Assembly: GCF_900114055.1 (NCBI RefSeq)
Contig: NZ_FORR01000019.1
Location: forward strand, 1-64,000
Direction of reading: 5' to 3'
DNA from: Thermoflavimicrobium dichotomicum
GTDB lineage: Bacteria; Bacillota; Bacilli; Thermoactinomycetales; Thermoactinomycetaceae
DNA length: 64,000 nt
The notes under the pieces are model-generated. The model did not search any database. It was given only the letters and a program-made list of their open reading frames with translations, and had not been told where the DNA came from. This document shows, piece after piece, positions 47,097 to 55,270 of this stretch (positions within the stretch are counted from its first letter, which is position 1; every line of letters starts with the position of its first letter). Made by a program: the position numbers and the translations under genes.

Positions 47097-47384
47097 ATGT
47101 ATTTGGTTCAAAACCGACTACCAGTCGAGTCAGAAGAGCAACTCACCAGGCTGAAAGAACGGTTTAGCAAAGCACCTGAGTCAATGAAACAAGTACCAGG
47201 ATTTATTTCATTTCGTCTACTGCAAGCAGAGGATCATTCACATCTCATTGCAGAAACGGTTTTTCAAAGCAAAGAAGACTTCCTCAACTGGCTAGAGAGT
47301 GATCACTTCAAACGCGCTCACGGTGGTAAAGGTGGCGAACGGAAAAATGCCAATATCAACAATTATATGGTTATTATTTCCTAA
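47097..47384 (+). CDS. HmoA/IsdG-type heme monooxygenase (ABM domain)
   Basis: A 95-aa dimeric alpha-beta barrel (ABM) protein. IsdG-family heme oxygenases use an Asn-Trp-His triad; here Asn6, Trp65 (FLNWLE) and His75 (FKRAHGG) sit in matching order, so heme degradation is plausible. Start is ATG after GGGGG; an upstream ATG after GGAGG (12 nt) is a less likely alternative. Followed 17 bp later by a CopD-like membrane protein. Confidence 0.8.
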   Translation: MYLVQNRLPVESEEQLTRLKERFSKAPESMKQVPGFISFRLLQAEDHSHLIAETVFQSKEDFLNWLESDHFKRAHGGKGGERKNANINNYMVIIS

Positions 47385-47401
47385 GTAAAGAGGTGTAAAG
47401 A

Positions 47402-47854
47402 ATGGATTACAAAATTGCCTTATTTATTCATGTAGTGTGTATAGCCACCTGGTTCGGTGGTACGGCGCTCATGGCCATGTATCTGCGAGATGCCATTCGC
47501 TCTAACAATGTTCAGACTATGGAGTATGCCCTTTCCAAGTCACATCGCTGGAACCTCACCATGTTTATTCCTACAGCTGTCCTCGCTACGCTTGCGGGTG
47601 TATACATGCTCTTGCAATACTCTGGTACCAAAGAGTTATGGTACATTGTGAAGGAACGATTTGGTTTGCTATTTGTTCTTCTCTTTATCTTTACAATTTC
47701 CTTTTATGGGCCGAAACTTTTAAAAAACTTAAAGGAAAATGGGATTCAATCCGCACAAGCGCAGTCAATTTTAAAGAAATACATTATGATTTTAAATCTT
47801 TCTCTATTGTTTATGGCTGTCCTCATGCTTTTCGTGACACTTAAAATCTCCTAA
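47402..47854 (+). CDS. CopD/HemJ-like four-helix membrane protein
   Basis: A 150-aa protein with four TM helices; FIHVVCIATWFGGTALM carries the HxxxxxxW pattern of CopD and HemJ (protoporphyrinogen oxidase-like) proteins, which suggests heme or metal binding in the membrane. Adjacent to the HmoA-like gene, with a shared ribosome-site spacing, so a joint role in heme metabolism is inferred. Confidence 0.65.
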   Translation: MDYKIALFIHVVCIATWFGGTALMAMYLRDAIRSNNVQTMEYALSKSHRWNLTMFIPTAVLATLAGVYMLLQYSGTKELWYIVKERFGLLFVLLFIFTISFYGPKLLKNLKENGIQSAQAQSILKKYIMILNLSLLFMAVLMLFVTLKIS

Positions 47855-47981
47855 CCATAAAAGACAGTCACGTGTCAGTCATTGAAGTAACAAACTAAAA
47901 ACCGTTTCCATCTTTTCATTTCCGTTCATATTCCATGGCTTGTCCATGGATTTTTTATTTTCTCTACGCGTTTTCCAGAAT

Positions 47982-48560
47982 ATGATTCTGTATAATAAAA
48001 ATAGAGACAACGAAGGGGGGATTTTCATACTTGAGATTATTTTTTGGTGTTGTTTTTTATTGGGAATAGCCGTCACCCTACTTAGCTTCATTTTTAGCAA
48101 TATTCTTGACGGCTTATTGGACAGCCTTTTCCCCTTTGAACTTCCGATGCTCTCTTCCGTTACAGTCTTTGGGGGATTAACCGTCTTCGGCGGAGCGGGA
48201 GTGATATTCACCAACTATACATCATTTACCCGGAGCATGAGCCTCATCTTCTCACTCATCCTGGCTGTCGCTTCTTTTTTCCTCCTTTACTACTTACTCA
48301 TACGACCAGCCCAAAATATCGAAGCATCCGTAGGCTTTCGCCTTAGTGACCTAAAAGGAAGAACCGGAATGGTAACGACGACGATCCCTGCCACGGGACT
48401 CGGTGAAGTCATTATTACAACGAGTGGAGGAAATACCAATCAAATCGCCCAAAGTGCAACAGGAGAGGAGATCCCTCAAGGCACCAAAATCATGGTCTCT
48501 GATGTCATTGGGCATACTTTATTGGTTCAGCCTTTCTTAGCCAATGAGAAAGTGGAGTGA
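47982..48560 (+). CDS. NfeD-family membrane protein (YuaF-like)
   Basis: Two or three TM helices then an OB-like domain (KGRTGMVTTTIPATGLGEVIITT, GTKIMVSDVIGHTLLVQPF), as in NfeD proteins that partner flotillins. The first canonical ATG (47982) has no ribosome site; a GAAGGGGGG at 48012-48020 is correctly spaced from an ATA at 48027, and this would give 177 aa, near YuaF. The true start is unresolved. Ends 5 bp before floT. Confidence 0.8.
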   Translation: MILYNKNRDNEGGIFILEIIFWCCFLLGIAVTLLSFIFSNILDGLLDSLFPFELPMLSSVTVFGGLTVFGGAGVIFTNYTSFTRSMSLIFSLILAVASFFLLYYLLIRPAQNIEASVGFRLSDLKGRTGMVTTTIPATGLGEVIITTSGGNTNQIAQSATGEEIPQGTKIMVSDVIGHTLLVQPFLANEKVE

Positions 48561-48565
48561 TATAA

Positions 48566-50071
48566 ATGGAATTCCTTTCTGGCCCTCTGTCTCTTGTCTT
48601 AGTGATCGTGGGAGTACTGCTGGTGCTAGCCATCGCTTTTTGGTCCCGCTATAAAACCGTAGGGGCTGAAGACGCATTAATCGTAACCGGAAGCATGCTG
48701 GGACGTAAAAACGTCTTGACCGATGAATCCGGTCGAAAAATCAAAATCATTCGTGGTGGCGGTACTTTTATCATTCCCATTTTCCAACGGGCTGAAAGAC
48801 TTAGCCTTTTATCGCATAAATTACAGGTTTCCACCCCGGAAGTATACACCGCCAAAGGCGTTCCTATTATCGTCGATGGTGTCGCGATCATCAAAATTGG
48901 CAGTTCCCTTGAAGATTTGGCCACAGCTGCTGAACAATTCATGGGAAAGAGCAATGAGCAGCTGAATGATGAAGCCCGTGAGGTATTGGAAGGGCATTTA
49001 AGAGCAATTCTTGGTACATTAACAGTTGAAGAAGTCTACCAGAATCGTGAAAGATTTGCTCAAGAAGTACAAACCGTCGCTGCAGTCGATCTGAAAAAAA
49101 TGGGCTTGCAAATTATCTCCTTTACCATTAAAGATGTTCGCGATAAAAATGGTTACCTGGAAGCACTCGGCCGTCCCCGGATCGCCGCAGTCAAGCGCGA
49201 TGCGGACATCGCTGAAGCCCAAGCCATTCGCGATACAGAAATTCAAACTGCTAAAGCTCGTGAAGAAGGAACCAAAGCATCCTTAATTGCCGAAACCAAT
49301 ATTGCTGAAGCAACGAAAAACAAAGAAATTCGTATCGCGGAGTTTAAAATTGAACAAGACATGAAAAAAGCGGAAGCAGATCAAGCCTATCATTTACAGG
49401 CAAATCGTTATCAACAACAAGTTGTTGAAGAACAGATGAAAATCGAATTGGTACGGAAGCAAAAAGAAATTGAGCTGGAAGAAAAAGAAATCCTCCGCCG
49501 CGAAAAACAGTATGATGCGGAAGTACGCAAAAAAGCGGATGCAGAACGTTACGCCAAAGAGCAAGCTGCAGAAGCTTATCGTTTTGAACAGGAAGCCAAA
49601 GCAAAAGCGGAAGCAGCTACCATTCGTGCCAAAGGGTTCGCGGAAGCAGAAGCAGAAAAAGCACGTGGTGCTGCAAAAGCAGAAGTGGAAAAAATGGAAG
49701 GGATGGCAGAAGCAGAAATCATTCGTGCCAAAGGGTTGGCAGAAGCAGAAGCCAAACAAAAACTAGCGGAAGCATTCGAGAAATACGGTCAAGCAGCCGT
49801 CTTGGACCTCATTGCCAAAATGCTGCCTGAGCTGGCTAAACATATCGCCCAACCGCTTGGGAATATCGATAAGATTACCGTCATCGATTCTTCTGGCAGT
49901 GACGGTGGAGCCAACAAAGTCAGCAATTATGTGACTCAATTGATGGCTCAAACACCAGAAATGGTGAAACAGGTCTCTGGCATTGATATCAACGAAATGA
50001 TTAAAAACCTGGCCCAAACCAACACGTCTCCCACCAATCCTGAACAAAAAGAAAATGACCAGCATAAATAA
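48566..50071 (+). CDS. floT: Flotillin-like protein FloT (YuaG)
   Basis: A 501-aa flotillin: N-terminal membrane hairpin (LVLVIVGVLLVLAIAFW), SPFH domain (VPIIVDGVAIIKIG...VYQNRERFAQEVQ), then a long Glu/Ala-Lys heptad coiled coil (EAEAEKARG, AEAEAKQKLAEAF) of about 200 residues, and a short polar tail. It organises membrane microdomains. Operon with the NfeD-like gene, as yuaF-yuaG-yuaI in Bacillus. Confidence 0.94.
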   Translation: MEFLSGPLSLVLVIVGVLLVLAIAFWSRYKTVGAEDALIVTGSMLGRKNVLTDESGRKIKIIRGGGTFIIPIFQRAERLSLLSHKLQVSTPEVYTAKGVPIIVDGVAIIKIGSSLEDLATAAEQFMGKSNEQLNDEAREVLEGHLRAILGTLTVEEVYQNRERFAQEVQTVAAVDLKKMGLQIISFTIKDVRDKNGYLEALGRPRIAAVKRDADIAEAQAIRDTEIQTAKAREEGTKASLIAETNIAEATKNKEIRIAEFKIEQDMKKAEADQAYHLQANRYQQQVVEEQMKIELVRKQKEIELEEKEILRREKQYDAEVRKKADAERYAKEQAAEAYRFEQEAKAKAEAATIRAKGFAEAEAEKARGAAKAEVEKMEGMAEAEIIRAKGLAEAEAKQKLAEAFEKYGQAAVLDLIAKMLPELAKHIAQPLGNIDKITVIDSSGSDGGANKVSNYVTQLMAQTPEMVKQVSGIDINEMIKNLAQTNTSPTNPEQKENDQHK

Positions 50072-50186
50072 TACCCGTCAAAGCTTGGCTGGAATCGCTT
50101 CTTGGAAACCTTTGGACAGAAAATGACCTCTCTTCTTCCATTCCTTTCTCTATTCCACAGAAAAACTCTTCTTAGAAATGACTACT

Positions 50187-50208
50187 GCCACCAGATGGTG
50201 GCCTTTTT
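50187..50208 (+). terminator. Terminator of floT
   Basis: GCCACCA-GA-TGGTGGC stem followed by TTTTT. Confidence 0.85.
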
Positions 50209-50259
50209 CTTTGCAATTAAAACTGATCCCAAAGCAGAATAGCCTTTAACAACCCAAGT

Positions 50260-50288
50260 AAAAACTACTACCTAAAACAGGTAGCAGT
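50260..50288 (-). terminator. Terminator of the DMFase-like gene
   Basis: Minus-strand ACTGCTACCT/AGGTAGTAGT stem followed by TTTTT. Confidence 0.85.
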
Positions 50289-50293
50289 TCTCT

Positions 50294-51841
50294 TTATTTC
50301 GCCAGCTCACGCAAGGCATTTTTGGTAATTTGTTGAATATGCTTGTTTTCCTTCGCCTGGACAGTATGGTGAATGGGATCAAGGAACCAATTCCAATAGA
50401 ATGTACCTACAGAAAATGCTTTCTTTCCAGTCGGTTTATTGTACCAAACAACATTGGCCAATTTTTTCTTTCCGTACAAAATGACTGGAGATTTGGCAAT
50501 GACTTCAACACCTGGGAGATTGCGTACATAACTGTCCACTTCCCCACCAATCACCCCAGGAATCTTGTCGCCATTTTTCAGACCGGTTCCTTCATACAAC
50601 CAGTGCTTAGCATCGCTTACAACCATCGGGACGGTCGCTTTTGGAATACCTGTATACATAACTCCAAAGAGACTGTCTTCGGGCATGTTTACAGGTTGAT
50701 CACGCCATCTGGTTGTAGTAAGCGTTTTGTTTGTCACTCGATAAGGATCCATTTCTTGGGCAAACTGTTTATATGATACCATCAAGCGACCAGGGCGGCC
50801 TGTAGAATCCTCATGGTAACGTACTTGCCAATAACAAACATTGGCGCTAAAGTTTGCCAGGTTGAATTTCGTTGCCGACAACTTTTCGACACTTTGGCGC
50901 ATCTTCATCGTCCAGTATTCGGCATGTCCCGCGATCAAGAGTGCTTTGATATTGACCCGTTCCAAAATGTCGTAATGAATGTCCCAGTCAGTAATATAGG
51001 TAAGCGAATATCCTTCTTTTTCTAACCAGCGTATAAGATTGTATTCATATTGGAAAAATAGTCCTGAACCATAGTAATTCCGAAATGGACGGTTAAAAGA
51101 AACCTGATATGCCTGCTTTCCACCCTTACTGTTATAACTATACAAACTCTTACCACCCCAGTTATCATAAGCGTGATAAGAGTTGGTCGCAATTTGAACA
51201 GCGAAATCAGCTTCTGGGTGAGTTTCTGTAACCACAAAGATGATATAGCTTTCCCTTCCATCTACATTGGTCATTTTATTGATATAGACACCTGTTGGCC
51301 AATCCGATGGAATACGTAAAATTTGGCTCGGAGCCCATGCTGCTCCAAAATGATGTGGATCGGGGGTCAAATTCTGTTTAGTCGGACGGATGCCATCAAT
51401 CACTTTCATCAACCGTCCACCAGCGCCTCCATAATACCCCATTCTGTAAATTTCCATTCGATATGGCTTCGTACTATGCACAAAAAAGGTAATGGTCCCC
51501 TCAGGTTGAACGGAAAAATCAGAAGCATAGCCCTGTAATTGCTGTGGCCGTGCTGGTTTGGTAATTTTCCATTTAGTTGTTCCAGGTTTTTGATTTTCTG
51601 CACGAATATCTACATGTCCCAGTTTTTTGACCGTACGTGGATGGGCCGGCAGCAGCTTGCCCTGATTGGGAGCGTTAAAAGATACCCCCATCGATTTAAG
51701 GAGATGCGGGGTAACAAGTGCTGAACCTAATAATACACCTGTTGCCTTCGGAATTTGCTTTAACAGTTGGCGTCTTGTCAACTCTTTACTTCCTGCGTTC
51801 TCGACTGCCTTCGACAGCCAATCTTTTTTTTCGTTTTCCAA
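50294..51841 (-). CDS. Tat-exported protein with N,N-dimethylformamidase beta-subunit-like domain
   Basis: A 515-aa protein. N-terminus KELTRRQLLKQIPKATG with a following hydrophobic stretch is a twin-arginine signal. The rest matches the family named after the DmfB subunit (YRMGYYGGAGGRLM, SNSYHAYDNWGGKSLYSYN, HAEYWT) with conserved Tyr/His/Asp. Such proteins are common and mostly of unknown role; formamide hydrolysis should not be assumed. It is downstream of the retron RT but behind a terminator. Confidence 0.75.
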   Translation of the reverse strand: MENEKKDWLSKAVENAGSKELTRRQLLKQIPKATGVLLGSALVTPHLLKSMGVSFNAPNQGKLLPAHPRTVKKLGHVDIRAENQKPGTTKWKITKPARPQQLQGYASDFSVQPEGTITFFVHSTKPYRMEIYRMGYYGGAGGRLMKVIDGIRPTKQNLTPDPHHFGAAWAPSQILRIPSDWPTGVYINKMTNVDGRESYIIFVVTETHPEADFAVQIATNSYHAYDNWGGKSLYSYNSKGGKQAYQVSFNRPFRNYYGSGLFFQYEYNLIRWLEKEGYSLTYITDWDIHYDILERVNIKALLIAGHAEYWTMKMRQSVEKLSATKFNLANFSANVCYWQVRYHEDSTGRPGRLMVSYKQFAQEMDPYRVTNKTLTTTRWRDQPVNMPEDSLFGVMYTGIPKATVPMVVSDAKHWLYEGTGLKNGDKIPGVIGGEVDSYVRNLPGVEVIAKSPVILYGKKKLANVVWYNKPTGKKAFSVGTFYWNWFLDPIHHTVQAKENKHIQQITKNALRELAK

Positions 51842-52114
51842 GGCAAATTTCCCCTTTTGATCAGTTATTGGAAAATTTAGTTAATTGAAGTGTAGTACAT
51901 CTTATATAAAAACTCCCATTTTTTATCGTTATTTAAAATTATATCTGGTTTAAATGATGACAGCAAAGGACAATTTCCTGAACAAAATACACCTATTCAG
52001 TTTATCATAGACACCAAAAACGAGAAAGTAGAAAGGAGAGGGAAGAAACCCAAAATCAGGATCGATGAATCACTCTGAATCGCTTTCTGAGCAATTACAA
52101 TAAAAGTCTATAGC
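51842..52114. other. Intergenic region between retron operon and DMFase-like gene
   Basis: No gene; AT-rich upstream region that must contain the leftward promoter of the DMFase-like gene. Confidence 0.4.
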
Positions 52115-52150
52115 AAAAGGAACTGTCCTTTAAAGAAACAGATCCTTTTT
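52115..52150 (-). terminator. Terminator of the retron operon
   Basis: Minus-strand AAGGATCTGT/ACAGTTCCTT stem a few nt after the RT stop codon, with a T-rich 3' side. Confidence 0.6.
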
Positions 52151-52156
52151 CTCTCT

Positions 52157-53602
52157 TTATTTACTTACAGGTGCAGATAGACGCAACTGATACTTCCTGG
52201 CAATGCGAACAAGCTGTTCTGAAAATTTCTCTCCCAAATCCGGACGTACCATCCGTATATAACTGACATATCCCTGGATATATTCCCAAAAACGAGGATG
52301 GTTCTGGCGATTTTCTTTCTCTAAACCATTTCGCTCCACATTATGTAAGAGCGCCCGAAACTTTTTTAACTCTTTTCGGCTAATATTTGGCTTTTCATTG
52401 ACCACGATCCCCGTTACTTTCTGTCTCTGGGAAGAACGCAATACCCGTGTTTTCTCTTCATTAACCATGAATCCCTCACTATCAATAATGTCTCTGGCTT
52501 TGGTCATCAGCGCACCGATCCGGCAGAGTGCCGATTCATCACAAGAAAAAGCCAGATCATCTGCATAACGTGTGTAGGTAAAACCCAAGGTTTCTGCCAA
52601 ACGGCTTAAACGATGATCCAGCCTGCGACAGATAATATTGGTTAGAGCCGGGCTGGTACAAGCCCCTTGTGGCAGTTGCCGTTCACCCATCGCAATATAG
52701 TAATACTTGCCATCAAATTCCACTTCTGTTCGGGGAGGTTCCGTACAAAGGAGCGCAAACAAAGTACTGATCGCTTCGCTATATCCAAAAGAGCGAAAAA
52801 CACCTTTCACTCGCCAAAAGTTTATGGTAGGGAAAAAATCTTTGAGATCCATTTTGATCACAGCTGCCTGTTTTAGATGTTGCTTGGCATGATCAACCGT
52901 ACTTCTACCTGGAACAAAACCATAGGCTGCCTGATGAACGGGAATCCGATCCAATATTCGTTCCTTGACCCATGCTTGTGCTTGACGCAATTCCTTTTTG
53001 GGAGCGGAAATCTCCCTGACGCCTCCATTTTTCTTTGGAATGGTAAAGCGGGCGTAGTGACACAAAGTAGCTGTGTTGCGATGATAGGTTAACCATTTGA
53101 GTCGAGATAAAGGCAAATGCATGACTTCAGCCATTTCCATGGCACTACGGATGAGCGGAAGTCCCAAGCGGATGAGTTTCTCTTCATCGTGGTCAAAATT
53201 TTGCAAGCCTGCTGAAAAGCTATCCCCTACATGGATCACATGAGTGGCTTTGTATTCTTCCCAGCGCTTTTTCGCCTCTTGCCGTTCTTTTTCCCGCTCT
53301 GCTTTTCGTTCCGCTCGTTTTCTCTTACTTTCTTCGATTCGTTTTTCTCTTGCTTCTTTCAATTTTTCTTTAATATTGGGCAGCTTTTCACTTTCCTTTT
53401 TGAGTTGGTTTAACTCCTCCACCAGCTGTTTTCGCTCTTCCTGTTCCTTAGCAATTTGTTCAGCAGTGGCAGGGTCGACCGGTTCTTCTTTCCAGAAGCC
53501 CAGGCGGATCATTTCTTTTTTGATAACTTCTTCTCTTCCTTCTTTCTTTATACGTTCAATCCATTCTTCTCGCGTCATTGGCTGGAACTGTTCTTCTGAC
53601 AC
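52157..53602 (-). CDS. Retron reverse transcriptase (type XIII-like)
   Basis: A 481-aa RT. The first ~120 residues are a highly charged coiled coil with a Lys/Arg/Glu-rich helix. RT motifs follow: NTATLCH at 176-182 (retron region X), catalytic Asp252 in MDLKDFFPTIN, PQGA at 311-314, catalytic YADD at 346-349, and VTG at 396-398 (retron region Y). The X and VTG motifs separate retron RTs from group II intron RTs. Start GTG after GGGGAGGAG. Third protein gene of the operon; it would copy the msd part of the ncRNA at 58018-58229. Confidence 0.95.
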   Translation of the reverse strand: MSEEQFQPMTREEWIERIKKEGREEVIKKEMIRLGFWKEEPVDPATAEQIAKEQEERKQLVEELNQLKKESEKLPNIKEKLKEAREKRIEESKRKRAERKAEREKERQEAKKRWEEYKATHVIHVGDSFSAGLQNFDHDEEKLIRLGLPLIRSAMEMAEVMHLPLSRLKWLTYHRNTATLCHYARFTIPKKNGGVREISAPKKELRQAQAWVKERILDRIPVHQAAYGFVPGRSTVDHAKQHLKQAAVIKMDLKDFFPTINFWRVKGVFRSFGYSEAISTLFALLCTEPPRTEVEFDGKYYYIAMGERQLPQGACTSPALTNIICRRLDHRLSRLAETLGFTYTRYADDLAFSCDESALCRIGALMTKARDIIDSEGFMVNEEKTRVLRSSQRQKVTGIVVNEKPNISRKELKKFRALLHNVERNGLEKENRQNHPRFWEYIQGYVSYIRMVRPDLGEKFSEQLVRIARKYQLRLSAPVSK

Positions 53603-53623
53603 AGTGCTCTCTCCTCCCCGTTC

Positions 53624-55270
53624 TCAATGCTTTTCTTTCTGCCTGTACAAAGCAATTAAGGCCAAAATATGTTCACACGGTCCTTTCATTAAGCGATTTT
53701 GGCGATGGAAAAAGCAGTTGCAGTTTGCATCTGTGATCCGTTGATCATGATCCAGAACCACAGATGGTTGAATTTCAATAGATTGTCCATGGATAACTCC
53801 AGCCAGCATGGTACCCTCATCATGCCGCTCTACTTTTTCCAGATGGACATTTCCATTGATTACGAGCTTGTCCGCCTTTTCTTCTCGTGGATTTGCATAT
53901 TTGAGCTGATCCATGGGTAGCGGATCACGGGTCAGTTCACGCAAACGATATTTTCCGATCTCCAAATCAAACATGACACGCCCTGCACTGCATAGCTGCC
54001 GAACGGCCGATTGAACCAGATCGGTTGACAACTCTGTTGATGCGGCCAATTCCCCGATACTGGCCGTTTTCTTTTGTTTTAATCGTTCAAAAACAAGGGT
54101 ACTTTGCTCAGGTGTTACGGTTGTACTCTGGCCCACCATCAAATCAAAATTTCCTGCTGCTCCCCAATCATTCCGTGTCCAACCGGATAAACCGAGTGTA
54201 AAGCTTAAGGCTCCCATATCAACAATATAGAAACTGGGCAAACCGGTTCCCAACAGATGTACAGTGATTTTCTTGGCTAATGGTAAAAGTCGCTCTAGCA
54301 AGAATAATCTACGCCGACCCCATGTGCGAATTTCCCGTGCTTCACTTCCACCATAAACAGAGCCGCGGAAAACCAAGATTTCATTCCAAGGTTCAATGAT
54401 CACTTTGACTTCTGCACCTGGTTTTAATACAAAGCGTAGCGAACGTGGACCATGTTTTTCACGATGACGGCGCAAGAATAGGCAGAGATTGTAGATATCG
54501 ATCGGCTGGACATCAAATGAAACAGTTGGCAGGTTCATAGCCGACTGGACTTGCAAGAAGCCTCGAATCCAGCTTTCCGGGACATCGATCTTCTGCTCTT
54601 TATATACTTCCCGCCCTGCCGTTGCCACTTCAAAACCGGAAGGATCGATTTGAAATTCCGTGGGTCGATAGGAGCGAATTCGCTTGATCTCCCCCAACAG
54701 CGCATCCGAAAAGTCTATATTGGTTGTGCCATACTGAAATTCTTTCACTTCACTAAACAACTGTTCATGCACGGCCAAACGCCCATATGCCGATTCGTCC
54801 AAAGAAAAAGCTTCAAAGAAGACTTGATCCGGAGCTACTGTAATGACTGGATCAAGCACATACCAGCCAGGTTTGTCGTTTTCCCACAGCCAGTCAAAAT
54901 ATCGCTGCCTCGCTTTATAAAAGTCACGATTACGCTGATCCTGAATCGCATCCAGCTCTCTGATCCGAAGGATGATTTCCTTCATGCGTTCTGAGACTTT
55001 TCGATGTTCTTCCAATACATCAGCAATCATCAACATATACTGTTCTTGTACCCAGGCTTGATAAGCACCATGATCTCTCGGCTTGTAATTCAAATCCGAT
55101 ACCACTACATCCCGAAGGGCAATCATCGCATCCCGATAACGAAGAGGATCAGCAATTTTTCCCCGGAAAAAGGTAGGCTCACGCCCAAGATCCGGAGCAA
55201 AGTCAACCAGGGTTTGCCCATTCAAATGCTGGATGCCACTGGGTTTGGCGTACGTCTGTTGAAACAGCAT
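53624..55270 (-). CDS. Winged-helix plus SWIM zinc-finger protein, retron partner
   Basis: A 548-aa protein. Residues ~390-446 look like a winged helix (STLVFERLKQKKTASIGELAAS, STDLVQSAVRQLCSAGRV, KYRLREL). At the C-terminus Cys517, Cys519, Cys532 and His534 form a CxCx12CxH SWIM zinc finger. SWIM and winged-helix domains bind nucleic acids, so binding of msDNA or invading DNA is plausible. Its stop overlaps the spacing to RT (22 bp) and it abuts the ARM gene, making a tight three-gene unit. Residues 1-385 belong to no family I know. Confidence 0.88.
   Translation of the reverse strand: MLFQQTYAKPSGIQHLNGQTLVDFAPDLGREPTFFRGKIADPLRYRDAMIALRDVVVSDLNYKPRDHGAYQAWVQEQYMLMIADVLEEHRKVSERMKEIILRIRELDAIQDQRNRDFYKARQRYFDWLWENDKPGWYVLDPVITVAPDQVFFEAFSLDESAYGRLAVHEQLFSEVKEFQYGTTNIDFSDALLGEIKRIRSYRPTEFQIDPSGFEVATAGREVYKEQKIDVPESWIRGFLQVQSAMNLPTVSFDVQPIDIYNLCLFLRRHREKHGPRSLRFVLKPGAEVKVIIEPWNEILVFRGSVYGGSEAREIRTWGRRRLFLLERLLPLAKKITVHLLGTGLPSFYIVDMGALSFTLGLSGWTRNDWGAAGNFDLMVGQSTTVTPEQSTLVFERLKQKKTASIGELAASTELSTDLVQSAVRQLCSAGRVMFDLEIGKYRLRELTRDPLPMDQLKYANPREEKADKLVINGNVHLEKVERHDEGTMLAGVIHGQSIEIQPSVVLDHDQRITDANCNCFFHRQNRLMKGPCEHILALIALYRQKEKH

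Noticed and set aside
49344-49759. Minus-strand ORFs opposite floT
   Set aside because: They mirror the Glu/Ala/Lys coiled-coil repeats of floT and have Phe/Cys-rich shadow composition.
52157-53602. RT considered as a group II intron maturase or diversity-generating RT
   Set aside because: No maturase/X-HNH domain and no template/variable repeat; VTG and NTATLCH motifs and the a1/a2 ncRNA point to a retron.
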